Positions 41,416-50,850 of a stretch of 64,000 nucleotides of DNA are shown here, piece after piece. The translations under genes were made by a program, and so were the position numbers. This DNA is from Xenorhabdus thuongxuanensis (GTDB lineage: Bacteria; Pseudomonadota; Gammaproteobacteria; Enterobacterales; Enterobacteriaceae). Each line of letters starts with the position of its first letter. The first letter of the stretch is position 1. The notes beneath the pieces were generated by a model that saw nothing but the letters and a program-made list of their open reading frames with translations, ran no database searches and was not told the DNA's origin. Location of the stretch: positions 36,242 through 100,241 of the forward strand of contig NZ_MKGR01000013.1 in NCBI RefSeq assembly GCF_001908095.1, given 5' to 3'.

Positions 41416-42153
41416 TTACTTAATAGCATTCATAAGACTAATGCGCTGTTGTTCTAATTGACTAGCTTTGCTACATACTTCCACTTTTAAACGCTTTAAT
41501 TCTTGTTCCTGCTTTTTCCATTCTGCATCAAAACCATTTTGCATGCCGCCTAACCCACCGAGAAGAGACATTATCATTTGTTTGCCGTCACCATTTTGGT
41601 CACTATTTTTACGGCTCATTTCGTTAATGCTATCTTGCAAAATACCACCAAGACTCTGTTCAATGAGTTTCCGGCCTTCAGGTTCTACCTGTTTGACTAC
41701 CTGGGCATTAAAGGCAAAACCATTAGCACGGGTTTCAATCACTCTATCAATCTGTTTAATGAGGCCAGATTCCAATTGAGATAAACGGTTACGGATATTA
41801 CTTTCCTTACCCATTGTTTCGACCACCACTTTATCCAGTGACTGGCGCGCATTCGTCAAATGACTTAGTGCTTCTTTCTTAACCCAAGGTAAATCCTGAC
41901 GGAGCGTCTGTTGATATTGCTGGGCTTTGCTACGTTGTTCTGTATTTAGCGATAACGCCTTACCATTTCTGGTTATGGAGCCATCAGGCAATATTTTTAG
42001 GTTTCCACTCGCCCCTGTGATCTGAACAGAATTTGGTGTGACAATAATGTCATCATTAAGCGTCGCCTGACATTCAGAATTCGCCTGTGCCTGGGTGACA
42101 ATGAATTGAGATACAAATAATAGTGATGCAGCAATCGTGATCCTGCGTAACAT
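41416..42153 (-). CDS. yggN: YggN family (DUF2884) periplasmic protein
   Basis: A 245-residue protein with a signal peptide ending AQA (about residue 24), then a charged, largely helical domain. DUF2884 proteins are conserved in enterobacteria and have no known function. It keeps the yggN position near yggL-trmB. It is not obviously coupled to glsB, which ends 37 bases upstream. Confidence 0.85.
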   Translation of the reverse strand: MLRRITIAASLLFVSQFIVTQAQANSECQATLNDDIIVTPNSVQITGASGNLKILPDGSITRNGKALSLNTEQRSKAQQYQQTLRQDLPWVKKEALSHLTNARQSLDKVVVETMGKESNIRNRLSQLESGLIKQIDRVIETRANGFAFNAQVVKQVEPEGRKLIEQSLGGILQDSINEMSRKNSDQNGDGKQMIMSLLGGLGGMQNGFDAEWKKQEQELKRLKVEVCSKASQLEQQRISLMNAIK

Positions 42154-42190
42154 ACATTCTCCTGATTTTTAAGGTTAAAACACTGACAGG

Positions 42191-43117
42191 TTAAAAGATA
42201 GAGCGTCCAATACGCCCAGCTAATTTCTCCAGTGCTGCACAACCTGCCAATGAGTTGCCGGATTTATCCAGTTCAGGCGACCATACCGCAACAGTGAATT
42301 CTCCCGGAACGACACAAATAATGCCACCACCAACACCCGATTTCCCTGGCATACCGATCCTGAAAGCAAACTCGCCAGAACCATCGTACATACCACATGT
42401 CAACATCAGCGCATTAATCTGGCGAGTTTGTCGAAGGCTCAAAATTTGTTGGCCGGAATCCATCATTCGTCCTTGGTTGGCTAAATATATAAAACATTGA
42501 GCTAATTCAACACAATTCATTTTCAAGGCGCAGTATTGGAAATATGTTTGCAGAACGGTGATAACATCATTCTCAAAATTACCGAATGATTTCATCAAGT
42601 AAGCTATCGCGGCATTGCGGCTGGAATGCTCCATTTCTGAACGGGCAACGATATCATCATAAGAAACATTTTTTTGTCCTGTGAGGCTACGGACAAACTC
42701 CAGCATTCGATGTTTAGGTGCACTCAAGCGAGATTGCAGCATATCGCAAATAATCAATGCTCCCGCATTAATAAAAGGGTTGCGGGGAATTCCCTTTTCC
42801 AACTCCAACTGTACCAATGAGTTAAACGGCTGTCCCGAAGGTTCCGTACCCACCCGTTGCCAGATATCCTCTTCCTTATAACGTGTCATCGCTAATGTTA
42901 AGCTCAACACTTTAGAAATGGATTGGATGGAGAAGCGTTTTTCTGCATCTCCCGCTTTAAAAACTTGCCCATCTACCGTACAAATGGCCATTGCCAAATT
43001 ATTTGCCGGAACTTCTGCCAGAGCAGGAATATAATCAGCTACTTTTCCTTGACCAATCAAAGGGCGCACTTCTTCTAAGATATCTGCCAACAACGAATTA
43101 GATAACCTTACCTTCAC
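42191..43117 (-). CDS. glsB: Glutaminase (GlsB type)
   Basis: A cytosolic serine-dependent glutaminase releasing ammonia from L-glutamine to form L-glutamate. The 308 residues match E. coli YneH/GlsB. The catalytic Ser66 and Lys69 are in [33 protein letters not shown] and [15 protein letters not shown] are conserved. The frame extends upstream to a TTG at 43135, but the GTG at 43117 has a GGAG site 8 bases away. It aligns with the E. coli start, with 17 residues before RPLIGQ. The gene is inserted between yggN and yggL, compared with E. coli. Confidence 0.93.
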   Translation of the reverse strand: MKVRLSNSLLADILEEVRPLIGQGKVADYIPALAEVPANNLAMAICTVDGQVFKAGDAEKRFSIQSISKVLSLTLAMTRYKEEDIWQRVGTEPSGQPFNSLVQLELEKGIPRNPFINAGALIICDMLQSRLSAPKHRMLEFVRSLTGQKNVSYDDIVARSEMEHSSRNAAIAYLMKSFGNFENDVITVLQTYFQYCALKMNCVELAQCFIYLANQGRMMDSGQQILSLRQTRQINALMLTCGMYDGSGEFAFRIGMPGKSGVGGGIICVVPGEFTVAVWSPELDKSGNSLAGCAALEKLAGRIGRSIF

Positions 43118-43135
43118 CACTTTTTCTCCAGACAA

Positions 43136-43160
43136 ACAGGGGCTCCTAAAGAGCCCCTGT
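43136..43160 (-). terminator. Terminator after yggL
   Basis: ACAGGGGCTC pairs perfectly with GAGCCCCTGT across a 5-base loop. On the minus strand it is followed by TTTG. It lies about 50 bases past the yggL stop and immediately ahead of the glsB ribosome site. Confidence 0.75.
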
Positions 43161-43208
43161 ATACAGCGCTATTTTTACGTAATACGCTTTTTCTTATGCA
43201 ACAGCGAA

Positions 43209-43535
43209 TCAATCCCACCATACATCAAACAGTTCTGATGTGATAACGTCTTCCATGCCGCGATCTTTCAGCCAATTCTCAACCAATTGACGATGTTCTT
43301 CCGTACATTTGCCGATTTTTTGCAGGCAGACAATGCCTTCCCATTGCAAATAACCGCTGGCATCCAGAGCAAGGCCATTTGGCTCGATCAGTTCTTCAAT
43401 CAAGGCATCAACTGTGCTATCGACAACCTCAACGGATGTATCAGCCGGAAAATTCCACTTTACTGAAAAACCCAACTCCTGAAACTCATCAATACGCAAT
43501 TTTTTACGCAGACGACGACTACGGTTTTTAGCCAT
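43209..43535 (-). CDS. yggL: YggL family protein (DUF469)
   Basis: A 108-residue cytosolic protein beginning AKNRSRRLRKKLRIDEFQEL, with a typical acidic C-terminus. YggL has been linked to ribosome 50S binding, but its role is unsettled. It overlaps the trmB stop by one base, as in E. coli. Confidence 0.92.
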   Translation of the reverse strand: MAKNRSRRLRKKLRIDEFQELGFSVKWNFPADTSVEVVDSTVDALIEELIEPNGLALDASGYLQWEGIVCLQKIGKCTEEHRQLVENWLKDRGMEDVITSELFDVWWD

Positions 43536-44254
43536 TATTTTACCCTCTCAAACATTAGATCCCATACACCATGACCCAACCGCTGACCACGCGTCTCAAA
43601 TTTTGTGACCGGGCGCGACTCAGGACGTGGCACATAATCACCGTTTTCCGATAAGTTGTGATACCCTTCTGCTGTGCTCATCACCTCCAGCATATGCTCT
43701 GCATATGGCTGCCAGTCAGTCGCCATATGGAAGACACCACCGATTTTCAGTTTACTTTTAATTAATTGGGCGAATTCAGGCTGCACAATTCTACGCTTGT
43801 TATGGCGCGCTTTATGCCACGGGTCAGGGAAGAAAAGTTGAACCATTGCCAGGCTCTGCTCTGGGATCATATTGTTCAATACTTCGATAGCATCATGGCA
43901 CATCACTCGCAGGTTACTAAGATTTTCATCTTCTGCGGATGCCAAACAAGCCCCAACTCCCGGCGCATGAACTTCGATTCCCAAAAAGTTTCTCTCTGGA
44001 TTTTCGCTTGCCATTGTGACCAATGATGCGCCCATACCAAAACCGATTTCCAACACTACAGGTGCTTCACGGCCAAAAATCTCTTCCATATTGGACAATT
44101 CTGTCTGATAGTCCACTCCCATCTTTGGCCACACATTATCAAGTGCTTGTTGCTGGCGACTCGTTAACCGCCCCTGCCGACGCACAAAACTGCGGACACG
44201 GCGCAACGCCCTGCCATTTTCATCATATTCCGGTGAAATTACATTATTTATCAT
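43535..44254 (-). CDS. trmB: tRNA (guanine-46-N7)-methyltransferase
   Basis: An S-adenosylmethionine-dependent enzyme forming m7G46 in tRNA variable loops. The 239 residues have the SAM motif [13 protein letters not shown] and the family signature [36 protein letters not shown] is at the C-terminus. In E. coli the divergent neighbour is mutY. Here 1.6 kb of debris and a biosynthetic cluster follow instead, so this is the edge of the core genome. Confidence 0.96.
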   Translation of the reverse strand: MINNVISPEYDENGRALRRVRSFVRRQGRLTSRQQQALDNVWPKMGVDYQTELSNMEEIFGREAPVVLEIGFGMGASLVTMASENPERNFLGIEVHAPGVGACLASAEDENLSNLRVMCHDAIEVLNNMIPEQSLAMVQLFFPDPWHKARHNKRRIVQPEFAQLIKSKLKIGGVFHMATDWQPYAEHMLEVMSTAEGYHNLSENGDYVPRPESRPVTKFETRGQRLGHGVWDLMFERVK

Positions 44255-44951
44255 GGTACTTTTTGTCAGTTTCTAAAGGCATTTTTTTCAGGCGTCTGGG
44301 ACTTTATGTACCGCAGGATTGCCCAAAGAGAGCGCAATTATGCAAAGATGGCTGAGTTTATCAAGTTCAGTGTCCATAAACACATGCGTAATGCATAGAA
44401 CTAATTATTTAACTAATTGATATTAAATATAAATATTTATACTGTTTTAATTCTACACAAACTCCTATACAACTTACTTTGTGCTAAGACGTTCCACCAA
44501 TATTATTATTCTATTGGTATTTTTTCGACCTGTGATCCGGCGCTTCCACAATCAAAATCAGGTCAGTACGCTAACCGCTCCAACTCTATGAAGCGGTACA
44601 GCGTATTGTATCAGGAGTTATTGAGAATAATAGTAATGACTGTTTCTACGAGTGAGAAGATATCCGACCATTGTGTGTTGGTACCGCTGGCTGAATTATA
44701 TCGGTAACCTATTTTTAACCTGAACTCTGGATAAGGAATTCAGATAACTACATAATGATAATAGCCCTAAAATGGAAGGTGCGATCCTGATGAAATGGGT
44801 ATGGCTAAGCAAGATAGGGAAATTGGGCTTGTGGTTGGCGTTTCACTAGAAGTGGATCCTAAATAAATATCAAAAGTGAATCTTATACAGTACCAGATTG
44901 GTAGGTAGCATAGCGCCATTGTCTCAAATATCTCGATTTTTAAAATAATAT
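44255..44951. other. Accessory debris upstream of the GNAT pseudogene (697 bases)
   Basis: No supportable gene was found. The one frame of note (44417-44707, 96 codons) has no recognisable domain and a composition like random AT-rich DNA. This is where the conserved trmB neighbourhood breaks. Confidence 0.55.
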
Positions 44952-45208
44952 ATGATGAATAACAATGCGTTGCCAGTTACTGTTGAATTTATTTCACCTG
45001 AACACTATCCACAATGGTTAGTTTATTGGCTGCAATATCAAGAATTTTATAAGGCAAAAGTTTAATTGAATCTGTACAAGCGCAGGCTCAGCAACAAGCG
45101 TGTGGGCGTTTATATTGGCACACACAAGAAACTAATTTACGTGGTCAACGTTTATATAATTGGGTGGCTGAAAAGCCTGGTGTAATTGAGTATAGAATGC
45201 CGTTGTAA
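44952..45208 (+). pseudogene. GNAT N-acetyltransferase pseudogene, internal deletion
   Basis: Two pieces of one GNAT protein lie in different frames. The first starts at ATG 44952 or 44955 and includes PEHYPQWLVYWLQYQEFYKA, the N-terminal helix pattern of this subfamily, stopping at 45065. The second (45062-45208) reads LIESVQAQAQQQACGRLYW, then ETNLRGQRLYNWVAEKPGV and ends EYRMPL, the C-terminal acetyl-CoA-fold segment. The middle, about 60-70 residues with the P-loop, is missing, and the junction shifts frame. The gene is therefore dead. Confidence 0.75.
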
Positions 45209-45367
45209 AAACGGTCATGTGTACCAACTAAGACTCGATCTGACACTATTAATGATCTGAGCAAAACCTAATCAGATAGTTGGCTTTGTGCCAAAAGCTG
45301 TTGTCTCTTTTAGATAACACTTCCATATATGATCATATAATTTAAAATAAAAAAGGAGAAATAGATA

Positions 45368-45454
45368 ATGAGTGTTGTAACTGAAATTCCAGCAGCCATC
45401 AAAGAAAAAGCCATCTCCCACTTCCAACAACGTCTTGCGAGTCAGTCTTGCTAA
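45368..45454 (+). pseudogene. Truncated gene start, possibly a rhodanese-like protein
   Basis: ATG 45368 follows an AAGGAG ribosome site. It encodes 24 intact-looking residues ([19 protein letters not shown] and on), then falls into IS1-derived sequence and stops at 45454. The N-terminus resembles small rhodanese-domain proteins, but this is a recollection with little sequence to go on. The break coincides with the IS1 remnant's edge. Confidence 0.4.
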
Positions 45455-45651
45455 GTGTTGACGAAGATTCAGATTATGTCTCTCTATGCGTTGTGCATAA
45501 CGCTTACTGACCACATTCAGTTTCCCTGTCAGGGTTTTTTCATAGCTTCTCCAGCCATCGGTCATATAGATCATAATGTTGAAGGGAGCCAGTCATCCAT
45601 TTCGCAACAGACAATCTGCATTTTTAGTGTGGCATAGATTGCCTCCAGATT
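45431..45651 (-). mobile_element. IS1-family transposase remnant
   Basis: On the minus strand, frames give [17 protein letters not shown], then after a deletion and frame change [18 protein letters not shown], followed by [19 protein letters not shown] and ARLTRKTL. This matches IS1 InsB, whose DDE region includes ICCEMDE, TDGW and [11 protein letters not shown]. About 60 central residues are missing, and the C-terminal SFSKSVE part is cut off. No intact terminal repeats were found. It is inactive. Confidence 0.8.
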
Positions 45652-45654
45652 AAT

Positions 45655-45882
45655 AATGCAAATTTTTCGTAGAAAGTGAGGGTAGATGATGTTTTGTTGA
45701 GATTATATTTATCTGGTGTGTTTATAATATAGTTGTATATCTTTATAGTATGTTTTTGTTATGGTCTGGAATAATTATATACAAAGTGTGAAATATAATC
45801 ATATAAATATGTGATGTTAATTTATTAATGATTTCCCCCTTCCTATTAAGGTATTTTTTATATCTTTGATGGTAAAAAAAAT
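45655..45882. promoter_or_regulatory. Probable promoter region of the biosynthetic cluster
   Basis: The 228 bases between the IS1 remnant and the first NRPS gene are very AT-rich. A TATAAT at 45723-45728 could be a -10 element, but no matching -35 at standard spacing was found. All cluster genes follow in the same direction, so transcription probably starts here. Confidence 0.35.
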
Positions 45883-48800
45883 ATGGAAAAGAAACTTGTA
45901 TTTGAAATTATTTCAGATAAAGCCTCTGAAGATCCTGAAAAGGTTGCCGTTAGTTTTTGTGATAACACGCTGAGCTATCGTCAATTGGAACATCAATCGA
46001 ATTTATTAGCAAGTTATTTAGTGTCAAATTACCCAATGTACGGTAAAGGAAGCATAGCGATTTATATTGACCCTAGTTTAATGTTGCCAGTCGTTTTATT
46101 GGCCGTTTTAAAATCCGGTTGTTCGTATGTTCCTATTTCTTATTTTTATCCAATAGAAAGGATTGTGAAAATTTTAGATGACTCTTCTGTTTTTTTGTTA
46201 CTCTCTACACGCTCTATTATAAATAAAACAGGTATAGACAAATGGTTTCACTTAACGCTTGCTTTAGAAGATATTGATTTATCAGCTCAAAGAAATCCAG
46301 TAAATTTACCTGCTGTATTTAATCATGATTTAGCTTATATTTTATATACATCGGGTTCTACAGGAATACCTAAAGGTGTTGCTATAGAACATAACAATTT
46401 GAGTTATTATTTAAATTGGTTTAATCAAGAATTGTGGTCTCAAACCCAAGCATTATTACCATTAACGTCTTCAATCTGTTTTGCAGCAGCAGTAGCACAA
46501 TTGTATGCTCCATTATTACGTGGAGACACTTTGTATATTATGCCAACTGGAAGTTTGTATGAGCCTGAAATTTTATTTAACTGGTATCAAAAGCATTCAA
46601 ATGGTGCAATTTATTGTGTTCCTACTATTTGGAATGAGCTTCTGAATTATACAAATAGAACTGAGGATTCATTCGGTTTTCCTAAAGTTGTTTTTCTCTC
46701 TGGTGAACCTGTTTCGGAAGATTTAAAAGAACGTACTTTTCAGCAGATCCCTGATGTAAGAGTTTTTAATCTCTATGGACCTACAGAAACAACTGCTAAT
46801 GGGATATTTACAGAGCTAATAAAAGACAAGCCTGTTACGTTGGGAAAAGCTTTGCGTGGTAGTGAGGCTATTATTATAAATGATAAATTACAGCCAATTC
46901 CTGCTGGGCAGAGTGGTGAAATTTGCATTATTGGTGAAGGTGTTGCACGAGGTTATGTCAATCTTGATCTTCTCACTAAACAGAAATTTTTCGATTTTGC
47001 TACAAAGAATGGTTTTAGGAGAGGATATCGCACTGGAGACTTGGGAAAAGTTAATTCCCAAGGTGAATTTATTTATTTAGGGCGTCTTGATCGTCAAATG
47101 AAAATTAATGGCGTAAGGATTGAACCGGATGAGATAGAGAAAGCTCTACGTCAGTTTCCTAATATTAATAATGTATTGGTACGTTTAGTTAGTGAAAAAG
47201 CGGGTCGGGAATATTTAATTGCATATATTACCTGTCAAGAAAAAAATATATTAATCAACAGAGTTAGATTGTTCTTAAAAAATAAATTACCAGAGGTGAT
47301 GATTCCATCCCATTATATATTAATTGATAGTTTTCCTAAATTACCAAATGGAAAATTAGATATAAAACGATTACCGTTACCTAGTCCAATTAGACCTGCT
47401 GAATTGGAGTATCCTTTTGTTAAAGCTGTGAGTAACTTAGAGCAAGACCTAATAGATATTTGGCAGGATGTATTGGGATTTCGCGAGTTAGGTATTCATG
47501 ATAATTTTTTTGATTTAGGTGGAAATTCTTTACAAGCAATTGAAGCAAGGAAAATAATTAGAAACAAATTATTTTATGATGTTGATTTTTATATTATTTT
47601 TAACAATCCAACTCCTTATTTATTATCTTCCATTATTTCTTCAAATATGAGTAATGGCATTGATGGTTTTAATGAAACTAAAATAGATGGAGATGATGAT
47701 TATTTATTATCTTATGAGCAAAATTATTTTTTACTACTAGATCAAATCAGCCCAAATCCTGCATCTTACCATATTAAATTTTATCTAATTATCAATGGGG
47801 AATTAAATGAATCAGCAATAAAATGGAGTCTCAATCGCATTCTTGAATATAACCCAGTACTACGAAGTGTTTTTGATCTTGATAAATTTTCTCGTGTTGA
47901 AGAGAGATATTTTTTAGAGGATATGCCAATATTTCAACTAGTTAACACTAACTCTATACCTTTGACTGACGAAATAGACATTAATAATCTTCTGGATTTA
48001 GTTGATTTTCCAAAGATAGATTTAGAAAAAACTTTACCTATTTCTTTTAAATTACTCTCTTTGAAAAAACAAAAGCATATATTATTAGTTAGAGTTCATC
48101 ATGTGGTTTTTGATCATGACTCTATTAAATTGTTTTTTAGCCAATTTATTAACTATATGCGAGCATATATAGCTGGAGATTTTTATTATAAATTAGATAA
48201 TGGAATGCAATATCAGGGATATTGTAAATGGCAAAAAAACATAAAACCTATGTATTATCAGAAAGAGCGAAAATTTTGGATGAATACTATGGAAGGTTAC
48301 TTACTTGCTGGTGCAAACGCACCTGACTATAGAAACAATAAAGAAATAAAAAGTAATAATTATTGGTTTTCAATATCAGAAAAATTAACTTTGGCTCTAA
48401 AGAGATTTGCAAAAAAACAACAAATCACTATTTTTGTTTGCATGTTAACGGCATTTAATAAGTTACTTAAATTTACTAATCGTTATAAGAATAGTTCTAT
48501 CGGTATTCCAATATCTAATCGGATGCAGTATGAAGATAATTTATTATTAGGTTGTTTTATTAATATGGTTACTTATTATGATGTTATAAATGATCACGAT
48601 AATTTTAAAACTATGTTGTTACGGTGCCAACATAAAATGTACTCTATCTTGGATAACCAAATATTTCCCTATTATGAATTAGTTAATGAAATGCATTCTA
48701 AAGGATGGAATGAGAAGTTACGTTTTCCTGTCTGTTTTAACTATTTATCATCAATGCCTGAAAAAGTAGAATTAGACAATTGCGAATACAAAATCGATTA

Positions 48801-48972
48801 TATTATAAATCAGCAAGCTAGGTTCGATCTGACACTTTCTGTAAATGAGGGTGAGGGGAAGTCTTTTTTACTTTGCTTTAACTATCTTGAGAATGAGTTT
48901 AACTTAAATGAAATAAAAGAATTAGCTGAACAATATTATTCTTTATTATCGGAGATGATAATAATTGAATGA
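45883..48972 (+). CDS. NRPS 1: adenylation - carrier - condensation
   Basis: A starter module of 1029 residues. The adenylation domain (about 8-500) has LYTSGSTGIPKG, NLYGPTETT, YRTGD and the catalytic Lys491 (PNGKLD). The carrier has DNFFDLGGNSL with Ser549. A condensation domain follows (about 605-1025) with HHVVFDHD at 739-746, where the usual DG reads DH. Read by alignment to GrsA, the ten code positions are A-A-A-Y-F-S-L-A-N-K. The conserved Asp at the first position is Ala201, so an ordinary alpha-amino acid is unlikely. The C domain probably condenses the starter with the residue held by NRPS 2, which has no C domain. Confidence 0.9.
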   Translation: MEKKLVFEIISDKASEDPEKVAVSFCDNTLSYRQLEHQSNLLASYLVSNYPMYGKGSIAIYIDPSLMLPVVLLAVLKSGCSYVPISYFYPIERIVKILDDSSVFLLLSTRSIINKTGIDKWFHLTLALEDIDLSAQRNPVNLPAVFNHDLAYILYTSGSTGIPKGVAIEHNNLSYYLNWFNQELWSQTQALLPLTSSICFAAAVAQLYAPLLRGDTLYIMPTGSLYEPEILFNWYQKHSNGAIYCVPTIWNELLNYTNRTEDSFGFPKVVFLSGEPVSEDLKERTFQQIPDVRVFNLYGPTETTANGIFTELIKDKPVTLGKALRGSEAIIINDKLQPIPAGQSGEICIIGEGVARGYVNLDLLTKQKFFDFATKNGFRRGYRTGDLGKVNSQGEFIYLGRLDRQMKINGVRIEPDEIEKALRQFPNINNVLVRLVSEKAGREYLIAYITCQEKNILINRVRLFLKNKLPEVMIPSHYILIDSFPKLPNGKLDIKRLPLPSPIRPAELEYPFVKAVSNLEQDLIDIWQDVLGFRELGIHDNFFDLGGNSLQAIEARKIIRNKLFYDVDFYIIFNNPTPYLLSSIISSNMSNGIDGFNETKIDGDDDYLLSYEQNYFLLLDQISPNPASYHIKFYLIINGELNESAIKWSLNRILEYNPVLRSVFDLDKFSRVEERYFLEDMPIFQLVNTNSIPLTDEIDINNLLDLVDFPKIDLEKTLPISFKLLSLKKQKHILLVRVHHVVFDHDSIKLFFSQFINYMRAYIAGDFYYKLDNGMQYQGYCKWQKNIKPMYYQKERKFWMNTMEGYLLAGANAPDYRNNKEIKSNNYWFSISEKLTLALKRFAKKQQITIFVCMLTAFNKLLKFTNRYKNSSIGIPISNRMQYEDNLLLGCFINMVTYYDVINDHDNFKTMLLRCQHKMYSILDNQIFPYYELVNEMHSKGWNEKLRFPVCFNYLSSMPEKVELDNCEYKIDYIINQQARFDLTLSVNEGEGKSFLLCFNYLENEFNLNEIKELAEQYYSLLSEMIIIE

Positions 48973-49028
48973 GCAATAGTTTTTTATAAATCATTGAATT
49001 TAACAATTAATGTATATAGGAAATGAAC

Positions 49029-50819
49029 ATGTCATTTGAGAAAACTATTCATTATAAGGTCCTACAGCAAGCAAATGAGACCCCAGATTCAATTGCACTC
49101 AGATATGATAAAGAAACAATAACTTACCAACAATTAGAACAACGATCAAATGCCTTAGCTGATTATTTAATTAAACATGGTATAAGACCAGGTGATATTG
49201 TTGGTGTTTATATCAATAAAGGTATTGATTTAGTTATAAGTTTGTTAGGGATATTAAAAACGGGAGGATGTTACTTACCATTAGATCCATATTATCCTTA
49301 TGAACGGATAATATTCATTATTAACCACTCTAAAACAGAAATTATTATTACAGATAATGATGAAATATCAATATCCCTTCAATGTGATTGCAATTTTATT
49401 AATATTAATAAACTAGACTTAAGATTTAATAATAATCAGGTAATACTTCCCAATGTGAATGGTGATAATCTGTGTTATGTCATGTACACATCTGGATCAA
49501 CTGGGGTACCTAAAGGTGTGATGGTAAGTCACCGAACGGTCATTAATTATTTGGATTGGATGCAAAATGAGTTTAATTTAAAGCATGATGATATAGTGCT
49601 TAATCAATCTACTTTTAGTTTTGATGTTTCCGTTTGGGAAATTTTCTGGCCACTGATGATTGGTGCAAGCTGTGCATTAATTACGGAAGAGGTAAAATTC
49701 GAACCATTACTAATGGCAAAATTTATTATTCGACACAATGTGACAATAGCTCAGTTTGTACCAACAGCGCTAAGAACGATTGTTGAAGCTAATGTACTAC
49801 CAAATTGCTTATCATTAAGACATCTATTTTCAGGCGGGGAAGTTCTTGATCAATCCTTAGTGAATGAATTAACTAAACAATTTAAGGGACAGATCCATAA
49901 TTTGTATGGGCCAACTGAAGCAACAATTTTTGCTTGTCACTGGTATTGTCAAGCAGGTGAAGAAGAAAAAACAGTACCGATAGGTAAAGCTATTTCGCAT
50001 GCACGTACCTATGTCTTGGATGAGTATCTTCAACCCGTCCCAGTTGGTGAATGTGGTGAACTTTATTTAGCTGGAGATATTCTTGCCAAAGGATATCTCT
50101 ATGAAGAATCATTAACGCAAAAATACTTTATTAAAGATCCTTTTTCCTGCGATAATAACCAAAAAATGTATCGAACGGGAGATTTAGTAAGACAAGGTCA
50201 TAATAACATATTGGAATTTATAGGTAGAATCGATAATCAGATAAAAATACGAGGACACCGTATTGAATTGGAAGAAATAGAAAGACATCTTTTAGCACTT
50301 CCATATATTATTCATGCTACAGTGATTCTTGAACATTACTCAAAAAATAAAACCCCATTATTATCTGCATATTATGTATTGCATCATAATAAACAATCAA
50401 TTAATGCTCAGGATATAAAAAAACACCTTTTGAAATCATTACCTTATTTTATGTTGCCTTCTTGTTTTACTAAGTTGGAGGAAATACCAACTCATCCTAA
50501 TGGAAAAATAGATAAATCAAATGTTAGTTTATATGTAAGTGAAAGCAATAGATATTTTGTTGATGAAATCTCATCTTTAGATACAGATGTTGAAGGGATA
50601 ATAATTTCAATCTGGGAACTGGTTTTGGACAAAAAAAACTTTTCTATACAGGATAATTTTTTTGATATTGGTGGAAACTCTTTACTTATGTCAAAGGTTT
50701 ATAGAAAAATCAAGAAAAAAATTCCCGTCCCAATTTCAATAATGGATTTATTTCAATATCCATCAATAGAAATGCTGAGCAGGCATATTTTTGAAAAATA
50801 TAAAAATATTCTGAAATAG
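49029..50819 (+). CDS. NRPS 2: adenylation - carrier
   Basis: A 596-residue protein with one adenylation domain (about 8-500) and a carrier (QDNFFDIGGNSL, Ser551). Core motifs are MYTSGSTGVPKG, FSFDVSVWEIFWP, NLYGPTEAT, YRTGD and HPNGKID (Lys493). The code read by eye is D-V-W-Q-F-G-L-I-F-K, eight of ten positions like the Gln code DAWQFGLIDK; treat this as tentative. The ATG at 49023 is only 2 bases from the AGG site; ATG 49029, 8 bases away, is preferred. There is no condensation domain, so it needs the one at the end of NRPS 1. Confidence 0.9.
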   Translation: MSFEKTIHYKVLQQANETPDSIALRYDKETITYQQLEQRSNALADYLIKHGIRPGDIVGVYINKGIDLVISLLGILKTGGCYLPLDPYYPYERIIFIINHSKTEIIITDNDEISISLQCDCNFININKLDLRFNNNQVILPNVNGDNLCYVMYTSGSTGVPKGVMVSHRTVINYLDWMQNEFNLKHDDIVLNQSTFSFDVSVWEIFWPLMIGASCALITEEVKFEPLLMAKFIIRHNVTIAQFVPTALRTIVEANVLPNCLSLRHLFSGGEVLDQSLVNELTKQFKGQIHNLYGPTEATIFACHWYCQAGEEEKTVPIGKAISHARTYVLDEYLQPVPVGECGELYLAGDILAKGYLYEESLTQKYFIKDPFSCDNNQKMYRTGDLVRQGHNNILEFIGRIDNQIKIRGHRIELEEIERHLLALPYIIHATVILEHYSKNKTPLLSAYYVLHHNKQSINAQDIKKHLLKSLPYFMLPSCFTKLEEIPTHPNGKIDKSNVSLYVSESNRYFVDEISSLDTDVEGIIISIWELVLDKKNFSIQDNFFDIGGNSLLMSKVYRKIKKKIPVPISIMDLFQYPSIEMLSRHIFEKYKNILK

Positions 50820-50850
50820 AATAGATAACCTCTACACATGGTGACATAAA

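Noticed and set aside
44526..44600. A possible tRNA fragment as an integration site
   Set aside because: The stretch looked tRNA-like at first, but no T-loop, anticodon stem or acceptor stem could be built on either strand.
44417..44707. A 96-codon frame in the debris zone
   Set aside because: There is no ribosome site and no domain, and the composition is that of random AT-rich sequence.
45272..45574. A 100-codon minus-strand frame as a gene
   Set aside because: Its first half is the IS1 transposase remnant and the rest runs through unrelated DNA on the opposite strand of a truncated gene, so it is a chance fusion.
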